DNA from: Oidiodendron maius Zn
Lineage: Eukaryota > Ascomycota > Leotiomycetes > Myxotrichaceae
Reading direction: 5' to 3'
NCBI GenBank assembly: GCA_000827325.1
Contig: KN832904.1
Span: 1-64,000, forward strand
Length of the DNA stretch: 64,000 nucleotides
Shown here piece by piece: positions 1 through 11,554 of the stretch. Made by a program: the position numbers and the translations under genes. Position 1 is the first letter of the stretch. Every line of letters starts with the position of its first letter. Below the pieces are notes generated by a model that worked only from the letters and a program-made list of their open reading frames with translations, was not told the origin of the DNA and ran no database searches.

Positions 1-334
1 TTCTCAGGCCCCGGTAGGGCCTCCTAACCGTTTTTGCCAGTGTCTCGATGGTGGTTCGCAGGTTGTTCAACTCTGTCGCGGTGCTGGCTCCTAGCGTGTT
101 TTGACGCGTCGCGAGGACCTCCCTCAGCATTACAATAAAGCCCTCCTCTTTACCTGGTATCACATAGTCTTTGAATGGTCGCAAGAGATCCTCGTGATTA
201 CCCTCCAGCCCCCCTTCTCCCTCATCGCCGCTGCTTCGCTGGGTCTGCGCATGCATACTTGCGCCTGCCAGTGGGTGGTGCACGCTTTGCTCAAGACCAG
301 CGTATCCGTCGTCGACCACCATTGGAGCCGCCAT
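1..334 (-). CDS. N-terminal part of LINE ORF1 (gag-like), open at the window edge
   Basis: Starting from the ATG at 334 on the minus strand, about 111 codons are open to base 1 with no stop. The protein begins MAAPMVVDDGYAGL and is polar, with an acidic, glycine-rich stretch followed by a helix-prone segment. I recognise no domain in the visible part. ORF1 of Tad1-type fungal LINEs usually carries a zinc knuckle further downstream, which would be outside the window. The role as ORF1 is inferred from its place at the 5' end of the element. The same frame in the mutated copy near 7700–7373 is full of stops. Confidence 0.55.
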   Translation of the reverse strand, partial: MAAPMVVDDGYAGLEQSVHHPLAGASMHAQTQRSSGDEGEGGLEGNHEDLLRPFKDYVIPGKEEGFIVMLREVLATRQNTLGASTATELNNLRTTIETLAKTVRRPYRGLR

Positions 335-457
335 AACGCCGGAGGGACGCAGGTGACTCGAAGGGTAGTAGAACCAGGGTCGCTAGTTCCAGATTTCGTA
401 GTTATTTAATTTTATATTGAGGTTTAAGGTTGAATGTAGGGTATAAATTAAAATCGC
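1..457 (-). mobile_element. 5' end of a LINE-type retrotransposon copy, not RIP-mutated
   Basis: This block matches 7373–7830 almost base for base in order. The other copy has lost most CpG and CpA/TpG dinucleotides, while this one keeps them. Read on the minus strand it starts at 457 with a short AT-rich leader followed by an open reading frame from 334 that runs off the window. The other copy is the 5' end of an element whose reverse transcriptase is readable on the same strand, so this is inferred to be the 5' end of a second, younger LINE inserted into already mutated DNA. The rest of the element lies left of the window. Confidence 0.75.
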
Positions 458-2740
458 TTATAATTAAATAACTTTAAACTAGTATTTATCTATAGTAATA
501 ATAGACTAGATAGCTAATATAGATATCTAACTATCTTTAAGCCTTTATATAGTTCTAGTATATCTAACTAAATATATCTTAAAGTCTAAAAAGTTATCTA
601 TCTTTTATATAAAGCTTTAGATATAGAAAGTTATCTATAAAATTATCTATAAAGTTATCTATCTTTAATAAAGCTTAAGTCTAAGTCTTACTATATATAA
701 ATAGCTATATACTACTACTTTCCTTTATATTAAAGATATTTAATAAACTAATTAGTAAATATAATTAGTCTATATAAAAGATAAACTATATTCTTTTAGG
801 TTTATTAGTCTAAGACTTCTTTTACTAGATTATTATATTTAATTACTAGCTTAAAGAGGTCTAGAATAATATAATTATAGTTAAAGAGGAGGCTATTATA
901 GCTATATAGTCTCTATTATAATACTACTAGAATCAACTAATAGATTAGATTAACTAGACTTTAGCTAGTATAATGTTTTTTAACTAGCTATAGATATAGA
1001 ATTAGATAATATAAACTATATAGCTATATACTTCTCTATAGATAATTAATTACTTTTTATAATATTTAAGTAATTCTAGCTTTTAAGACTATAACTACTA
1101 CTACTATATATAGCTTATACTTTACTATCTATTTTAGTGTTTTATTAACTTTCTATCTTTTAATAGATATACTTATAGATTATATATTAATATCTTTTAG
1201 ATTTATAGAAGGCTTTATATATATCTAAATAACTTCTATATAGACTAAAGAGCTAATAATCAAGATATAGATAGTAAGGATAATAAATCAGTCTATAATA
1301 AAAGTAATATTAAGTATCTTATAGACTTTAAGCTCTTTATTTACTAGTAGTCTAATAATAATAACCTTATCTATAGTTTTATAGATAATCTAAAGAGCTA
1401 TAATCTTAATTATATATATAACTAGATATTATATATAGATTATAATATACTAATAGATAAGGTTTAAGACTAGTTTAAACTCTTTAATTATATAGAATAA
1501 GCTATAATAGTTAATCTAGACCTAGATCTATTAAATATAAAGTAGTAGAAACTATATAATATTATTATAGTCTAATATATCTAAAAGCTTATCTATAATA
1601 ATCTACTATAGTTACTTCTTTTTAATATAGATAGTATTATAGAGTCTAGAAAGATATATATACTTCTTAAGATATATATATAGCTTTAAAAGCTAGTTAA
1701 ATAGTCTAGAAAGAATAACTCTATTATCTATATAGCTTTAACTAGTATAGTAGTATTTAATATTATTAAATAGATACTATATAGCCTTTTTTAGCTATTT
1801 ATAAAGCAGAAGATATTAGATCTATTAACTACTATACATTAATTATTATAGACTTTATTTTAAGATATATAGTTTATAATTATAGATAAAAAGTTAATAA
1901 TTAATCTTAATATACTATCTATAATTAATAACTACTTATAGCTTATCTTTTTAGATAACTTAGACTAGGCTTTTAGAGAATTAAATATACTACTTTATAG
2001 GGATTTCTTTTAGTTATTATCTATTAATAGTTATCTACTTTATACTATAAAGATAATAGATCTAGTAACTATAAAGGGTTAAAGCTTATATTAATCCTTT
2101 AACTATATAATCTATTTAATATAGATAATATAGTAATAAAAAAAGGATAAGACTATAGTTTAGTTCTAGATAGCTTTAAATAAGTTATAGAAGTTAAAGC
2201 TATCTTAATTAAGCTAGAAGCTCCTTTATATCTATATCTAGAACTAGCTTCTTTTAGATAAGGTTAATAGCTTCTAGTTAGTTTTATAGCTTTACTTTAT
2301 AAATAAGGAGGTTTATAAATATAATTATAGTTAGTTTATAGCTATAAATTAGCCTATAAAGAAGATTCTAATAAAGTATATAGACTAGAATACTTTAAAG
2401 ATATTAGATAAAGAGACTAATAATCTACTAACTAAACTATTAGTCTATATTAGTATATAAGTTATATTTATAATTAATCTCTAGACTAAAAATAGACTTA
2501 TAAATAGTTTAATTAGTATAATTATAGATATTATATAGAATATAGGTCTAGATCTATCTATAAGTATATTATCCTTACTTCTTATATATTTTAATAAGTA
2601 TTCTAGACCTAATTTTCCTTTATATAAACTAAAAATTATTTTAATATTTCCTATAAACTATTAGTTTAAGTATAAAGGTATCCTTTATAACTATATATAG
2701 TTTCTAATATTTATTTATTATTTATTATTAATACTCTGTT
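458..2740. repeat. Very AT-rich, RIP-like mutated DNA of unknown origin
   Basis: The stretch consists largely of TA, AT, CTA and TAG steps. CpG is essentially absent, and CpA and TpG are nearly so, while CC, CT, AG and GG steps survive. This is the footprint left by C-to-T mutation at CpA and CpG on both strands. No open frame of useful length exists on either strand. It is more AT-rich than the LINE relic to its right and I could not read any protein motif in it, so the original element is not identified. Confidence 0.7.
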
Positions 2741-5700
2741 TAGCTATCTAGCTATAGAACCTCTACTAGAAATATTATAAGGTAAACTATACCCCTTAAG
2801 ACTAGATAAAACCCTTATATATTAGTCTCTATATATATAAAGTGTCTTTACCTGGTCCTTACTACTATTTAGCTAGTCTTACTACTAACTATATAATACT
2901 ATCTAGAGCCTCTATAGCCCCCTTTCTTCCTCTTTCTTCTCCTAGTCCTGGATTACTATATACCTATAGGCTTGCTGGAATTTAGGGAGGTAGCTAATAG
3001 CTAGCAGCTACCTTACTACTATCCCTGTATAGGCTAGGTCTACTATTACTGCTATAAAGTCATAGATAGTTTAAAGGGGGTGTAGCAGGAGGGCCCTCTA
3101 GAGCTCCTCTCTTTCTTATTATAGTTCTAGGTAATAGAGGACTATATAGGCTAGCGTTTCCTCTATAATACTATAGTAACAGAGTAGTATATTCATTTCT
3201 AGGACCCTTTACTAGAATAGGAATACTTGGAGCCCTATCTTGTCTATATAGATCTATATAAGAAGGGAGCTTTTATACTTCTTAAGGCTCTAGTATTTCT
3301 AGAGTACTTTCTTCCCTTTAAATTTAGGGTCTATATCTACTAGTTCTATACTAGGTCCTCCTTAGGACCTTGCCTATATTTTAATCTTACCTTCCTACTA
3401 TAGTCTCTAGTCTCTCTTTACTGCTTTATCTATTATTAGCTCCTCTTTAGTATACTATCTACTTGCCTACTTTACCTTCTATTCTCCTCCCTTAAGTAGG
3501 AGTTGTAGTCCTACTAGCCTAATTCTTATCTTCTATTATTAGAGGCAGGTTACTACTATAGTATAGATACTATATACCTTCTTGGCTATATCTATATATT
3601 TAAGCCTTGATTTAAATTCTATAACTCTCTTATTAAGGTATATATAGATTAGTAGAGTAGCTGCTTTAACCTTAAGGTATTAAATCTAGATTATATAATA
3701 TCCTCTAGTTACTATATAGAGGTAGTTAGACTATACTATACTAAGGTAGTTAGTAATATCTTTAGGGTTTACCCCTATCTTGCTAGGTTTATACTATATA
3801 GATACTCTATATACTATTATTACTCTTATTACCTTAATATAGATTTCTCTTATATAGACTAGACTATATCTCTAGACTAATACTATAAGCTTTATAAATA
3901 TAAGCTTCTAGATAGCTAGCTTTTTCTTGACTTCTTTTAGATAGTGACTTTACTAGAGCTTTCTATCTAGCTAGACTCTAAAGAATCAGGCTAACTCTAC
4001 TAGATTGATTATATATCCTACTAGATAAACTACCTTTAAGAACCCTATATACTTCTAGATAAAGTATATAAGTTTATTCTTTTAAGGAGTAAACTCTATA
4101 TCTCTTGTTTTAGTCTAGTATTTATAGACTTTAAATATACTCTTGAGTTGCTAGTAGTTCTCCTAGATATTATAGCTAGCTATTAGAAGGTTTATATTAT
4201 CTATAAATCCTATAATTATTAGGTTTCTATATTTCTCTAGGGTTTTATAGAGCAAGGCTATATAGAATAGGAATAGAATTAGTGATAAGAGGGATCCCTA
4301 TAAGACCCCTACTCTAATCTATATCAGCTTTAATGCTTTACTATTAAATATAAGCCTTATAGAGTATACTTTAAAGTAGCTATTAGTCTACCTTATTACC
4401 TATATTAAGAAGCTCTATTTATATAGAGTATCTAGAAGCCTAGTATAGTTGACTATATTAAAGGCTCCTTTAATATCAAGCTAGAGTAGTAAGGCTACTA
4501 CTCTATAGCTTCAGATTATCTATACTACTTTAGTAACTAGGTATATAACAAGTTCTATAGACTACTCTTTTCTGTTCCCTGTTTAACCCTCTAGTAGTAA
4601 TTGCTATAACTCTACTATATCTATAATTTAACTCTCTATTACCTCTTTAATAAGTTTTCTAACTATACTTAATAGAGAGATTAGTCTCTAGTCTCTAGCT
4701 ATTTGTTACTATATTAGTATCTTGTCTAGTTTTTTAAGGACTACTACTCCTATACTATAGAACTGCTTTAGGAAGTATTTGAGATTAAAGCTAGTTTAGG
4801 TTATAGCTATAAGAATTATTAAGAGGGGTCTACTATATACCTTCAGGAACCCTACTAGGAGGTTATTACTTGATTCTAGTACTTTCTAGACTCTCTACTT
4901 AAGTCTTTCCTTTATTTCCTCTATAGTAACTACCTTTTTAATAGAGAATTACTACTAGATTAAAGCCTCTTTCTAGATAGTATCCTTAATATTCTAGAGG
5001 TCTACTTTACTACTAGAGAAGAACCTCTCTACTAAAGTTTTACTCTTTTCTTTATAGGTAAATACTAACTAAAGGGTATCCTTGCTTTAATATAGTAGTA
5101 GTATTATTAATAGCTCTTAAGGAGTATAACTTCTTAGTTATACCTACTATTAGAGTTTCTAAAGGGTCTTTAGCTGCTTTAAAACCCTAATAAGGACTAG
5201 TCTTTAATACCTTATTTATATTTCTTAGATTACTTGCCTTTGTTTCTAGATAGCTTCTTAAAGCTTTATCTATATATATTATAATACTACTATATAGTAG
5301 CTATATTATACTACTGATACCTCTACTACTATCTTATCTACTTCCTTATTCTACTATAGTTTGCCTTAACTATAGCTAGTCTTATACTATAGGGTTGAAA
5401 CGTTAGTGATTCTCTAGAGCTACTATATAAACTAATTGGTTATATAATTAAGGGCTTCTAGAGAGTTAATAGAGAGGGGTATTTTTAGAGTTTTTGCTTC
5501 TATTACTATTAGGTCTTTATCTATCTTTGTCTATAACTACTCTAATAGTATACTAAAAGGTTACTAGTACTATATACTTTTAACTTATATAAGTTAGGCT
5601 ATATAGTCTAATCTAGTATAGTCTAGGCCTCCCTTATAGTATACCTATAGTATCTCTATATACTATATAAGGTCTAATATTCTATCTCTATCCTTTCTAT

Positions 5701-7830
5701 ACTCTATATTTCTCTATCTAGTAGATTCTTTCTATAGTATAGCTAGTATAAGGTTCTAGTATTATATTATTAAGAGAAGTACTTCTATATATTATAAGAT
5801 TCTCCCTTCTCTATTCTATTATAAATAGTAGAGGTTTATATTATTAACTACTAGATAGTAACTCTCTAGTAGTCTTTTAGGGAGTATCTAGAGAGGGCTC
5901 TACTAGTCTAATCCTTTATATAGTAAGTATATTAACTATATTATTAGTAGTTTAGACCTATCCTTAAAGGTAACCCTATACTAGTTTATCCCTATAGCCT
6001 ATAACTACTCTATAATCCTATAGTATTTATAGATATATAGCACTATCTAGCTGTTGCCTCTATAGACTAGATAGTATTTACTATTAGCTAGATAATAGAG
6101 TTGTCTAGTTTCTAAGCTTCTAGCTAGTTCCTATATAGCTATTATATTATATTTACTATAATCCTCTAGTATAATTAGTACTACCTTTTGGTTCTTTTTT
6201 ATATTCTAGTATACTACTAATAGTATTATTAGAAGGAGTTAGAGCTATTTACTATAGTATTTTAGGTGTTTTATATTCCCTAGATCCTTACTATACTTAT
6301 ACTATAGCCTTATTAGGTAAATATTATAATATCTTAATATATCTTTACTATCTAAATAGTTTCTAGAGGTCTTCCTCTCTTAGCTACTAGCTAGCTAGAG
6401 GTATACTAGAAGCTCTCTGGTTATAATAGTCTTTTATATATAACTAAACAGAAGCTATCTATATCTTCTTTTAGTTATAGAGCTAGTATATTGCCTATAT
6501 TACTACTACTGTTTCTCTAGATAACCTTAAACTAGAGTAGCTAGTATAGATATATCTAGTAGGCTCTACTACTCTCTTGTTTAGTAGTAGGGTAGTCCTA
6601 GTCCTATATAGTATAAGCTTCTCTATAGTTAATATATCTCTTCTTACTATTATCTTCCTTCTTTAGGTAGTTAGCTTCTCTCTCTTTATATACTATATAG
6701 GTATAGTAGCTATACCTAGCCTGTTTAGTATAGTACTATCTAATATACCTAAAGGTATAGTATCTAAAGTATTACCTTATCTATACTTCTATATAGTAGG
6801 GTTTAATATTGAAAATTTAGGCCTTAAATATAATACCTCTTTAGTAAGCCTCCTAAGTAGTAATTATACTGCTTATATATAGGACTATATTAGTGAATAG
6901 TCTATAAGGGGTCTTAGGGAGCTATATTTTATACTAGATAATACTAAGTATATATTTCTTTAGTTTAATAAGGAGCTCTACTGGATTATAGATATTATAT
7001 AGTCTAGAGGCTACTATTCCTTTTACTATAACTATAAACTCCTTATATTTTACCTATATCTATACTCTAAATATAGTTACTATCTATACTGTCTTTTTAG
7101 TAAAGCCTTTTATATTTCCTATAAATATTAGGACTATATTGCTACTCTATATTCTCCTTGCTACTACTATACTATCCCCTTCTAGTACTTTATTGACTAC
7201 CTTAACTACTTAGATAAGTGTTCTTTTAGCTAGATCCTTACTTTACCCTAGAGCTTATACTATAATTTCCTGGGTTTATTACTCTAGAATAACTACCTTT
7301 AGTATATATACTACTCCCTTACTAGTACTATATACCCCTATTACTACTACTGCCTATATCTTCTTGGATATATTCTTAGGCTCTAGTAAGGCCTCCTTAA
7401 CTGTTTTTGCTAGTGTCTTAATAGTAGTTTATAGGTTATTCAACTCTATTGTAGTACTAGCTTCTAGTATATTTTAATATATTATAAGGATCTCCCTTAG
7501 TATTATAATAAAGCCCTCCTCTTTACCTGGTATTATATAGTCTTTAAATAGTTATAAGAGATCCTTATAATTACCCTCTAGCCCCCCTTCTCCCTTATTA
7601 CTACTGCTTCACTAGGTCTATATATATATACTTATATCTGCTAGTAGGTAGTATATACTTTGCTTAAGACTAGTGTATCTATTATTGACTACTATTAGAG
7701 CCGCTATAATACTAGAGGGATACAGGTAACTTGAAGGGTAGTAGAACCAGGGTCGCTAGTTCCAGATTTTGTAGTTATTTAATTTTATATTAAGGTTTAA
7801 GGTTGAATATAGGGTATAAATTAAAATCGC
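2740..7830 (-). mobile_element. RIP-degraded LINE (Tad1/Jockey-type) relic
   Basis: On the minus strand, reverse-transcriptase motifs can still be read through the stops. They are LDIKGAFNIVN (about 4449–4486), then VGVL*GSLLSLILFLFY at about 4255–4310, corresponding to the family's GVPQGSPLSPILF box, and GFIDNIN at about 4190–4216, corresponding to the FVDD active-site box with Asp changed to Asn by a G-to-A change. The order along the minus strand is the order in a LINE reverse transcriptase. The 5' end is at 7830, matching the unmutated copy at 1–457. The left (3') boundary near 2740 is set only by a change of base composition. Nearly all CpG and most CpA/TpG steps are lost except in the last ~110 bp. 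It cannot code for protein now. Confidence 0.8.
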
Positions 7831-8760
7831 GAAAAATTATAGAGCTATAGTTTCTAATATATCTAGTATATATAATTATAGTTTATAAAAGCTAGAGTTT
7901 AATACTCTTATAGACTGTTTTAAATATTAACTAAAAGGAGTACTATTTAGGCCTTTTATATATTACTATATTATAGGTAAAGATATTAGATAGATTAATA
8001 TTTAAGTCTCCTTTTGATTTTAGTTGTTTTACTCTACTAGATTCTCTTATAGCTTATAATTAAGAGTTAGATATTAGTATTAGAAATAAACAATTACTAT
8101 AGTATTAGAGTTATAGATACTTTATAGATACTTTATAGACCCCTTATAGATATCCTATAGACTATAAGAATAGAAGAAGCAAGCTTTCTACTCTAGTATA
8201 TAGAGAGGAGGTCTAGAGAGGCTATAGGTTACTCTAGTTAGAAAGCTTGCTTAACTCTTAAATCCTAACCTCTTTATAGGAGTACTACTCTATAGCTGTT
8301 ATATAATAGAGTCTATAAGTAATTGGCTAAGAAGAGTATACTGTTATATAGACTTCTATTATATAGATAGGCTGTTTTTCTTCTACTACTAGCTATAAGG
8401 GGGGGTTTAGGGGGTCTTCCCCTGATATAATATTCTACTCTATAGCTTTAATACTCTAAAAGAAGGGGAGGTTAGGGGGGGATACTCCCCTAGATTTAAA
8501 GACTTAAATAATATAGTACTAGATATTATAATATACCTTATATATAAAGGGGGGAGGAAGAATTTAAGAGGGAAAAAGCAAGCTTTAGTATATTATCCGG
8601 GGGAGTCTAGGGGGGGCGGCCCTCCCCCAGCTATACTCTTACTTTAAGGTAGACCTCTTATAGTAATAGTAAATAAGGCAAGCTTTCTATACTGGCATAT
8701 GGCAGGGGGGTCTGGAGGGGCTGCAGGTCACTCTAGTAGGTATAAAGAATATACTAGATA
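7831..8760. repeat. AT-rich DNA with G-rich and HindIII-like repeat units
   Basis: The stretch contains three G-run blocks (around 8398–8424, 8463–8495 and 8598–8630), each a run of G, a TTAG or CTAG, a second run of G and a C-run. It also has two versions of a ~68-bp unit that begins GCAAGCTTTCTA (8179–8246 and 8678–8746). The first version differs from the second mainly by G-to-A and C-to-T changes and ends in the inverted sequence AGAAAGCTTGCTT, so it can fold on itself. No coding frame is visible. The units look like copies of a short repeat or element terminus, the left one RIP-mutated. Confidence 0.5.
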
Positions 8761-8929
8761 TATAGCGATCTATATACTCTATATCCAAATAGGTCACCTG
8801 ACGTCCTTATAGACACCGATCAGCGGTCTGTAGAGCCACCCACATGACGTCTTGCAGGCTATTTAAGCTCGACTTTCTTCCTATATTCTAAACCTTCTCT
8901 CAGTTTAGAATCCTCGTATAGACAACGCA

Positions 8930-9106
8930 ATGAGTTCTTGCGGTCACTACAAGATAGACAAGAAGAAGATTCTTGAGGAGAAGGCGAAGAGGGCTCGAGA
9001 GAATAGATTCAATAATAGTAATAATAATAATACTGTTAATTCTTTTGTCCTGAAGGAAATCCTAGAGTACACTGATAGGGTATATAATAAACAGATGTAT
9101 ATATAG
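8930..9106 (+). CDS. Small 58-aa basic ORF, possible remnant
   Basis: The ATG at 8930 opens 58 codons ending at TAG 9104–9106. The product is lysine/arginine-rich in its first third (KKKILEEKAKRAREN), then has an asparagine run from an AAT repeat, then a short helical end. Upstream lie two TGACGTC motifs (near 8810 and 8843), a TATTTAAG box near 8860 and a pyrimidine-rich leader, which is promoter-like. It sits where the AT-rich block returns to normal composition. I do not recognise the protein. It may be the start of a lost gene or of a repeat-encoded protein. Confidence 0.25.
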   Translation: MSSCGHYKIDKKKILEEKAKRARENRFNNSNNNNTVNSFVLKEILEYTDRVYNKQMYI

Positions 9107-9272
9107 TAAGGGAGATTTTTCTTCTTCCTAATTCTTGAAAGGGGAGATAACCTCTGGAAAAGGGAAACATGTTATGGCTCTGACCAAGACCTCGCTTCGG
9201 CTGGCCTGACTAGCCTCTTGTATATATCGCTGCAGCCTCTCTTCCTCTTGTTCTCTCCTTAGCTTGATCTCC

Positions 9273-9614
9273 TGTTACGATGGTTGATAGTCGAACACAC
9301 CTGTGATTAGACTCTGCCTTCGTACGTTCTTGCCCTACGGATCAAGGTCCCTGTTCCTCTTGAGCCGTCCCAAAACGTGTGACGGCTCGAATCGAACAGG
9401 GAGCTAGGTCCGCTGGCAGAGAGGGAGCAAAGGTATATCCAATTATCAACTATCTTAAACAAGTGAATAGGCTAAAGGGAGAAGAATAGAAAAGGAGAGC
9501 GCAATACAGCTGTCGCGAATATGTATACGCTCTGTAGGTGACGTGACTGCTTAAGCGACAGGTCGCAGCTAGCTTGTGGTCGTAATCTAGTCGTAACCTA
9601 GCTAGTTCGTGACA
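9273..9614. mobile_element. LTR-like block, no target duplication seen
   Basis: The block begins TGTTACGA and ends TCGTGACA, an 8-bp terminal inverted repeat with one mismatch and the TG…CA ends of an LTR. Its length of 342 bp is usual for fungal LTRs. The flanking 5 bp (TCTCC on the left, TTATA on the right) do not match, so it is either a truncated or rearranged element or chance ends. Neither flank shows a polypurine tract or polyprotein. Confidence 0.4.
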
Positions 9615-10021
9615 TTATATCAAATTTTCAATCTAAGCGCCATGCTATTGTAATACGTTGTATTGACTAGGATAGAAGAGTGTAGGGGATATGCCACTAA
9701 TTTTAATAGGGGCCGCAGCGAGCATATGTACCCTACTACGATCTACTACGTTATCAATAAAATAAAAGCATCAACTATAATACTACGTACTTAGAATATT
9801 ATTGGTATAAAGGGGCCTATATTCCTATTCCAATAGACTACCTCACTTACTTCTATAATATTACTGTACTAATCTCGCGTTATCTTTGATCACGTATATC
9901 TACCCTGTATACTTCTATATTAAAATAACCTACTTAAATTTTAATAGAAAATATATAGGTATTACCTCCCTAACGCTTTCTTTTTATATATTTATTTACT
10001 TTATGTACTATCTTAGGCAGT
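9615..10021. other. AT-rich intergenic DNA
   Basis: No convincing gene, repeat or regulatory site is seen here. A 97-codon open frame at 9886–10179 overlaps the next ORF in another frame and has no recognisable features. Confidence 0.4.
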
Positions 10022-10498
10022 ATGGGAGAGCCAGAACAACAGATAACGTCACGCTTATTTCTATATCAATTGCAGAGCTACCAACGCCAAGAAGCTATTA
10101 TCGGGACATTGATGATGTGTCTATCAACGCTCTCCGCACAATTTCTCATCCAAAATATCTACTCTTGGCAAATATGTAAAGAAAATCCAGAACGTCTTAC
10201 CCAAAATATCTACTCTCAACAACAGCGGCAAGAGAGTGAAAAACTAGCATTACTGTCCTTTCTCGTTATTGTCTTTGAGACAGTACTATGGGTGATTGGG
10301 CTTATTATTTACTTTCAAGGTTTTGAAAATAAAGGGCAAAGGGATATAGCAGCAAGGAACAAAGGACTTATCTACGGACTTGGAGCAATAAATATATCTC
10401 TTGTGATGATTATAATATGGCCTGGGATTAACGAAAGGATAAGCTTTGCGATTAAAGTTTTGCCGGCGTATATTGGGATAGTAATTGGGAATTTGTAA
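10022..10498 (+). CDS. Hypothetical multi-span membrane protein
   Basis: The 158-aa frame has three clear hydrophobic spans, at about residues 76–99 (ending WVIGLIIYF), 116–136 and 142–157, and a weaker one at 25–45. A polar glutamine-rich loop separates the first two spans. This loop contains a repeated QNIYS segment, from a 16-nt direct repeat (CCAAAATATCTACTCT) at about 10149 and 10200. I do not recognise a family. It stands alone between repeats, with no conserved neighbour. The alternation of hydrophobic spans and basic/polar loops argues for a real protein, but it could be a chance frame in AT-rich DNA. Confidence 0.4.
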   Translation: MGEPEQQITSRLFLYQLQSYQRQEAIIGTLMMCLSTLSAQFLIQNIYSWQICKENPERLTQNIYSQQQRQESEKLALLSFLVIVFETVLWVIGLIIYFQGFENKGQRDIAARNKGLIYGLGAINISLVMIIIWPGINERISFAIKVLPAYIGIVIGNL

Positions 10499-11107
10499 TA
10501 AACAATTAGGATGAAATATCCTATGGAAAACAAAAGATAATCACCCTTAAGATAGGGTTATAGATTGGCAAGATCATGAAATATTATTAGTTAAGTTATA
10601 TAGTAATAATACACACGAGGCTCGTGAAGCCTTAGGAACGAGGCAGGGACTCATTAGGCGAGGGTTGCCAAACAGAAAATCTTCTCCCTCTCGTGAAAAT
10701 CTCTTCCTCCTTTCCCTTCTCTAGAGAAGGATAAAATCATTAAGGTAAGTCCCTATCCCTCATAAGCCATCAAAAGCTATTCGAATTCATCGAAATTCAT
10801 TGAGATTTAATATTTCCCATTCTCTTCAGTCCAAAAATAGTATGTCGCATTCCTGGATTGTGGACTTTGGATTGGTTGGCTGACGCTCACAGATTCATCA
10901 CGGTTCTTCACCGCCTCCGTAAGTGGCGCTCCTCCCTTGATTCGTGACCGATTGGTCAGATCCGATTCAGCATATATGCGGCCGGTTTCTCTCTATGCGA
11001 CTAGTCCCTATCGTCCCAATCGTCCCAATCGTCCCACTGATTCGATGGCATAATATAATTTGATCGTCATACAATGACTAACAGGAGTATAGAATACAGT
11101 AACAACC
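10499..11107. other. Intergenic DNA with short repeats
   Basis: No gene is seen. The stretch holds a three-copy 9-bp tandem repeat (TCGTCCCAA, 11011–11036) and the first copy (10679–10707) of a 29-bp sequence that recurs exactly at 11625–11653. Confidence 0.45.
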
Positions 11108-11138
11108 ATGTCATCCATGACTAGTAAGTTCCCCTATT

Positions 11139-11492
11139 TTGACAGAACTGTATTCTGGACTGAAAAATCATCTAACTTGTCTCGAAGAGGTCAACCCCGT
11201 CGCCGCCGGCGCCTCCGCCGGTTCGTCTGCGGGCACCTCCGTCGCCTCCTCCTCACTCCTCGCCGCCTCCTCTGTTGTCTTGGCAGTCGCCGAGTCTTGC
11301 CTGGCCGCCGCTGCCAGCGCCTGCCCGACCCCCAGCGCTTGCCCGGCCTGCCCCGGCCCCCCCGACGCCTTGCTCTTCTTGTGGATAGCTGGCATAGCTG
11401 GCACAACCTTGCTGGCTGTTTTTTTGTCGTTCTGTTTTTTTGTGTGCATGAGCAAGTACGTATACATAGCACACTCGATGATATTGTTCTAA
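11139..11492 (+). other. GC-rich low-complexity island open in several frames
   Basis: Between about 11191 and 11385 the DNA abruptly becomes CG-rich and repetitive, so four frames on both strands stay open for 80–150 codons. The plus frame 11139–11492 (117 aa) reads as an Ala/Ser-rich stretch followed by one membrane span (about 78–103). The minus frame 11168–11467 reads as a Lys/Ala/Glu-rich protein. Composition alone can keep these open. If one is real, the plus frame with a single C-terminal span is the better protein, but I cannot choose with confidence. Confidence 0.2.
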
Positions 11493-11554
11493 CAATTAAA
11501 ATCATAGATGTCTCTGAATTACAGCCTTTGCTGTTTTGCTTTATTTTGGTTTGA

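Noticed and set aside
458-2740. CRISPR-like or telomere-like repetition in the AT-rich block
   Set aside because: There are no regularly spaced identical repeats. The apparent repetition comes from the reduced dinucleotide alphabet after mutation.
11191-11505. Arginine-rich minus-strand protein
   Set aside because: It is a shadow of the GC-rich low-complexity run; the Arg run reflects CGC/CGG repetition only.
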